The notes under the pieces are model-generated. The model saw only the letters and a program-made list of their open reading frames with translations. It was not told the origin of the DNA and made no database searches. This document shows, piece by piece, positions 6,719-7,472 of a stretch of 7,472 bases of DNA; within the stretch, counting starts at the first letter, position 1; each line of letters begins with the position of its first letter. The translations under genes and the position numbers were made by a program. The DNA comes from Phycisphaerae bacterium (lineage in GTDB: Bacteria > Planctomycetota > Phycisphaerae > UBA1845 > Fen-1342). The stretch lies in the NCBI GenBank assembly GCA_016935035.1, contig JAFGRR010000198.1, positions 1 through 7,472 on the forward strand, written 5' to 3'.

Positions 6719-6724
6719 CTCCTC
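6719..6724 (-). promoter_or_regulatory. Ribosome binding site for the PLP enzyme GTG start
   Basis: GAGGAG on the minus strand ends eight bases before GTG 6710. The nearby ATG triplets upstream (6726, 6730, 6735) are all out of frame, so GTG is the only well-supported start. Confidence 0.8.
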
Positions 6725-6744
6725 ATGCATCACATGTTCGCACG

Positions 6745-6845
6745 CCTCGGGCGCAATCGCATCGGAAGATGCCGTCCGAGGGCACGCGTCTCTCACCGGG
6801 ACCCACCCGCTGGGGGTAGGTTTGGCCCCGCACTTGCGTCCGGGG
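6745..6845 (-). promoter_or_regulatory. Structured 5' leader of the PLP enzyme-ygeW transcript
   Basis: Read on the minus strand, three hairpins follow one another. Hairpin 1 (6845-6826) has a CCCCG/CGGGG stem, a G-G mismatch, two more pairs and a GCAA tetraloop. After four bases (CCAA), hairpin 2 (6821-6801) has eight pairs, ACCTACCC with GGGTGGGT including one U-G, around a CCAGC loop. Hairpin 3 (6781-6745) has an outer stem CCTCGG/CCGAGG enclosing GCATC-TTCC-GATGC. The ribosome site follows about 20 bases later. This suggests a cis-regulatory RNA or attenuator, but I do not recognise a known riboswitch class and the folds were made by eye in GC-rich DNA. Confidence 0.45.
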
Positions 6846-6906
6846 TTCTGATTGGGGGCAACGGGCACCATCCGGCACCGTTTCGACACGTCGGGCCGTG
6901 GCCCTG

Positions 6907-6937
6907 TTGACCAATCGGTCGCTAACCGGGCTATACT
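6907..6937 (+). promoter_or_regulatory. Likely sigma-70-type promoter of thrC
   Basis: TTGACC (6907-6912) and TATACT (6932-6937) each match five of six consensus positions; the 19-base spacer is a little long. Transcription would begin near 6944, giving a leader of roughly 28 bases. A small dyad, GACC-AATC-GGTC (6909-6920), overlaps the -35 and its flank, and CGGG/CCCG (6927-6930, 6939-6942) bracket the -10. Either could be a regulator site. Confidence 0.55.
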
Positions 6938-6958
6938 ACCCGCTCGGAACCACAAATT

Positions 6959-6962
6959 GGAG
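6959..6962 (+). promoter_or_regulatory. Ribosome binding site of thrC
   Basis: GGAG lies nine bases before GTG 6972 and supports that start. The zinc-ribbon cysteines begin only nine residues into the resulting protein, as expected for the family. Confidence 0.7.
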
Positions 6963-6971
6963 ACCCTGGCC

Positions 6972-7472
6972 GTGTCATTCGTCACGAAACTAACCTGCGT
7001 CGCCTGCGGTGCGGAATATCCCGAGGGCGAGACCTTCACGTGTCCGGACTGTGGCGTCGATGAGGGCATCCTCGACGTGCAGTTCGACCTGGCCGCCATC
7101 AAGCGAACGCTGACGCGCGCGATACTTGCCGGCCGCGACCGCTCGCACTGGCGCTATCGCGAGCTGCTGCCGCTGGAGGACGAGTGTTGCCCGCGTTCCG
7201 GCAGCATTGGCTGGACGCCGTTGATTGAGGCACCGCGCCTGGCGGAGGTAGTGGGCGTGGACCGGCTGCGGCTGAAGGACGACGGCCGCAGCGCGTCGGG
7301 CTCGTTCAAAGACCGGGCCAGCTCGGTCGGTGTGGCGCGGGCCATCCAGGAAGGCTACACCTCGATCGCCTGCGCGTCGACCGGCAACGCCGCCAGCAGC
7401 CTGGCGCACTGTGCCGCCGCCGCCGGCTTGCAGGCCAACATCTTCGTCTCGCGGATCATCCCCGAGGGCAAG
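6972..7472 (+). CDS. thrC: Threonine synthase, N-terminal part (cut by window end)
   Basis: Threonine synthase converts O-phosphohomoserine to threonine with PLP, the last step of threonine synthesis, in the cytoplasm. The first 167 residues are present and the frame is open to the window edge. A zinc ribbon opens the protein: CVAC at 9-12 and CPDC at 24-27, as in many bacterial and archaeal ThrCs. The catalytic core begins with GWTPLIEAPRLAEVVGVDRLRLKDDGRSASGSFKDR, in which Lys 113 is the probable PLP-binding lysine, and continues to the STGN loop at 136-139. The GTG start is supported by GGAG nine bases upstream and a good promoter. The gene is divergent from the PLP enzyme-ygeW pair. Related family members such as cysteate synthase cannot be excluded from the N-terminal part alone but are much less likely. 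Confidence 0.92.
   Translation, partial: MSFVTKLTCVACGAEYPEGETFTCPDCGVDEGILDVQFDLAAIKRTLTRAILAGRDRSHWRYRELLPLEDECCPRSGSIGWTPLIEAPRLAEVVGVDRLRLKDDGRSASGSFKDRASSVGVARAIQEGYTSIACASTGNAASSLAHCAAAAGLQANIFVSRIIPEGK

Noticed and set aside
6826..6860. Resemblance of the leader (GGACGCAAG followed by CCAAACC) to the cyclic-di-GMP GEMM riboswitch
   Set aside because: Only short patches match the consensus as I remember it, and the flanking stems do not fit. A covariance-model search would settle it.
6707..7102. 131-codon minus-strand open frame across the thrC start and leader region
   Set aside because: It is antisense to the thrC zinc ribbon, has no recognisable domain, and overlaps the leader and ribosome site of the PLP enzyme gene.

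Overview
The window is GC-rich bacterial chromosomal DNA carrying six protein genes: five complete, and one cut by the right edge. No rRNA, tRNA, CRISPR array or insertion sequence is visible. The organism is not identifiable from any single marker. The GC-rich codon use, GTG starts with strong Shine-Dalgarno sequences, short hairpin repeats between genes and the gene mix suggest a free-living, GC-rich, uncultured-type bacterium. My best guess is Planctomycetota or a relative, but this is an inference from resemblance, not a demonstrated assignment.

Layout, left to right. Bases 1-176 are non-coding and hold a 23-base inverted repeat in which each arm can also fold as a small GNRA-capped hairpin. 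On the minus strand follow mtnP (methylthioadenosine phosphorylase, 1962-2843) and then recJ (ssDNA exonuclease, 177-1922), very close together and surely one transcript. A 237-base divergent region (2844-3080) holds a GTAG-headed palindrome like a REP unit and a 15-base palindrome that could be an operator. A plus-strand gene (3081-3974) encodes a three-helix DUF4405-type membrane protein with a duplicated C-terminal domain. It converges on a minus-strand pair: a cysteine-synthase-like PLP enzyme (5250-6710) followed 39 bases later by a YgeW-type knotted carbamoyltransferase (4014-5210). Finally a 261-base divergent region (6711-6971) separates that pair from a plus-strand threonine synthase gene (6972 to beyond the window end).

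How the genes work together. recJ/mtnP pairs DNA repair with methionine/purine salvage, probably housekeeping genes that merely share a transcript. The PLP enzyme/YgeW pair is the most interesting part. YgeW-type transcarbamylases have no established substrate, and here the gene is tied to a fold-type II PLP enzyme of unassigned reaction, which suggests a two-step amino-acid pathway. The pair's 5' leader can fold into three consecutive hairpins and may be a cis-regulatory RNA. All structural RNA statements are hand-folded from the sequence and were not computed.
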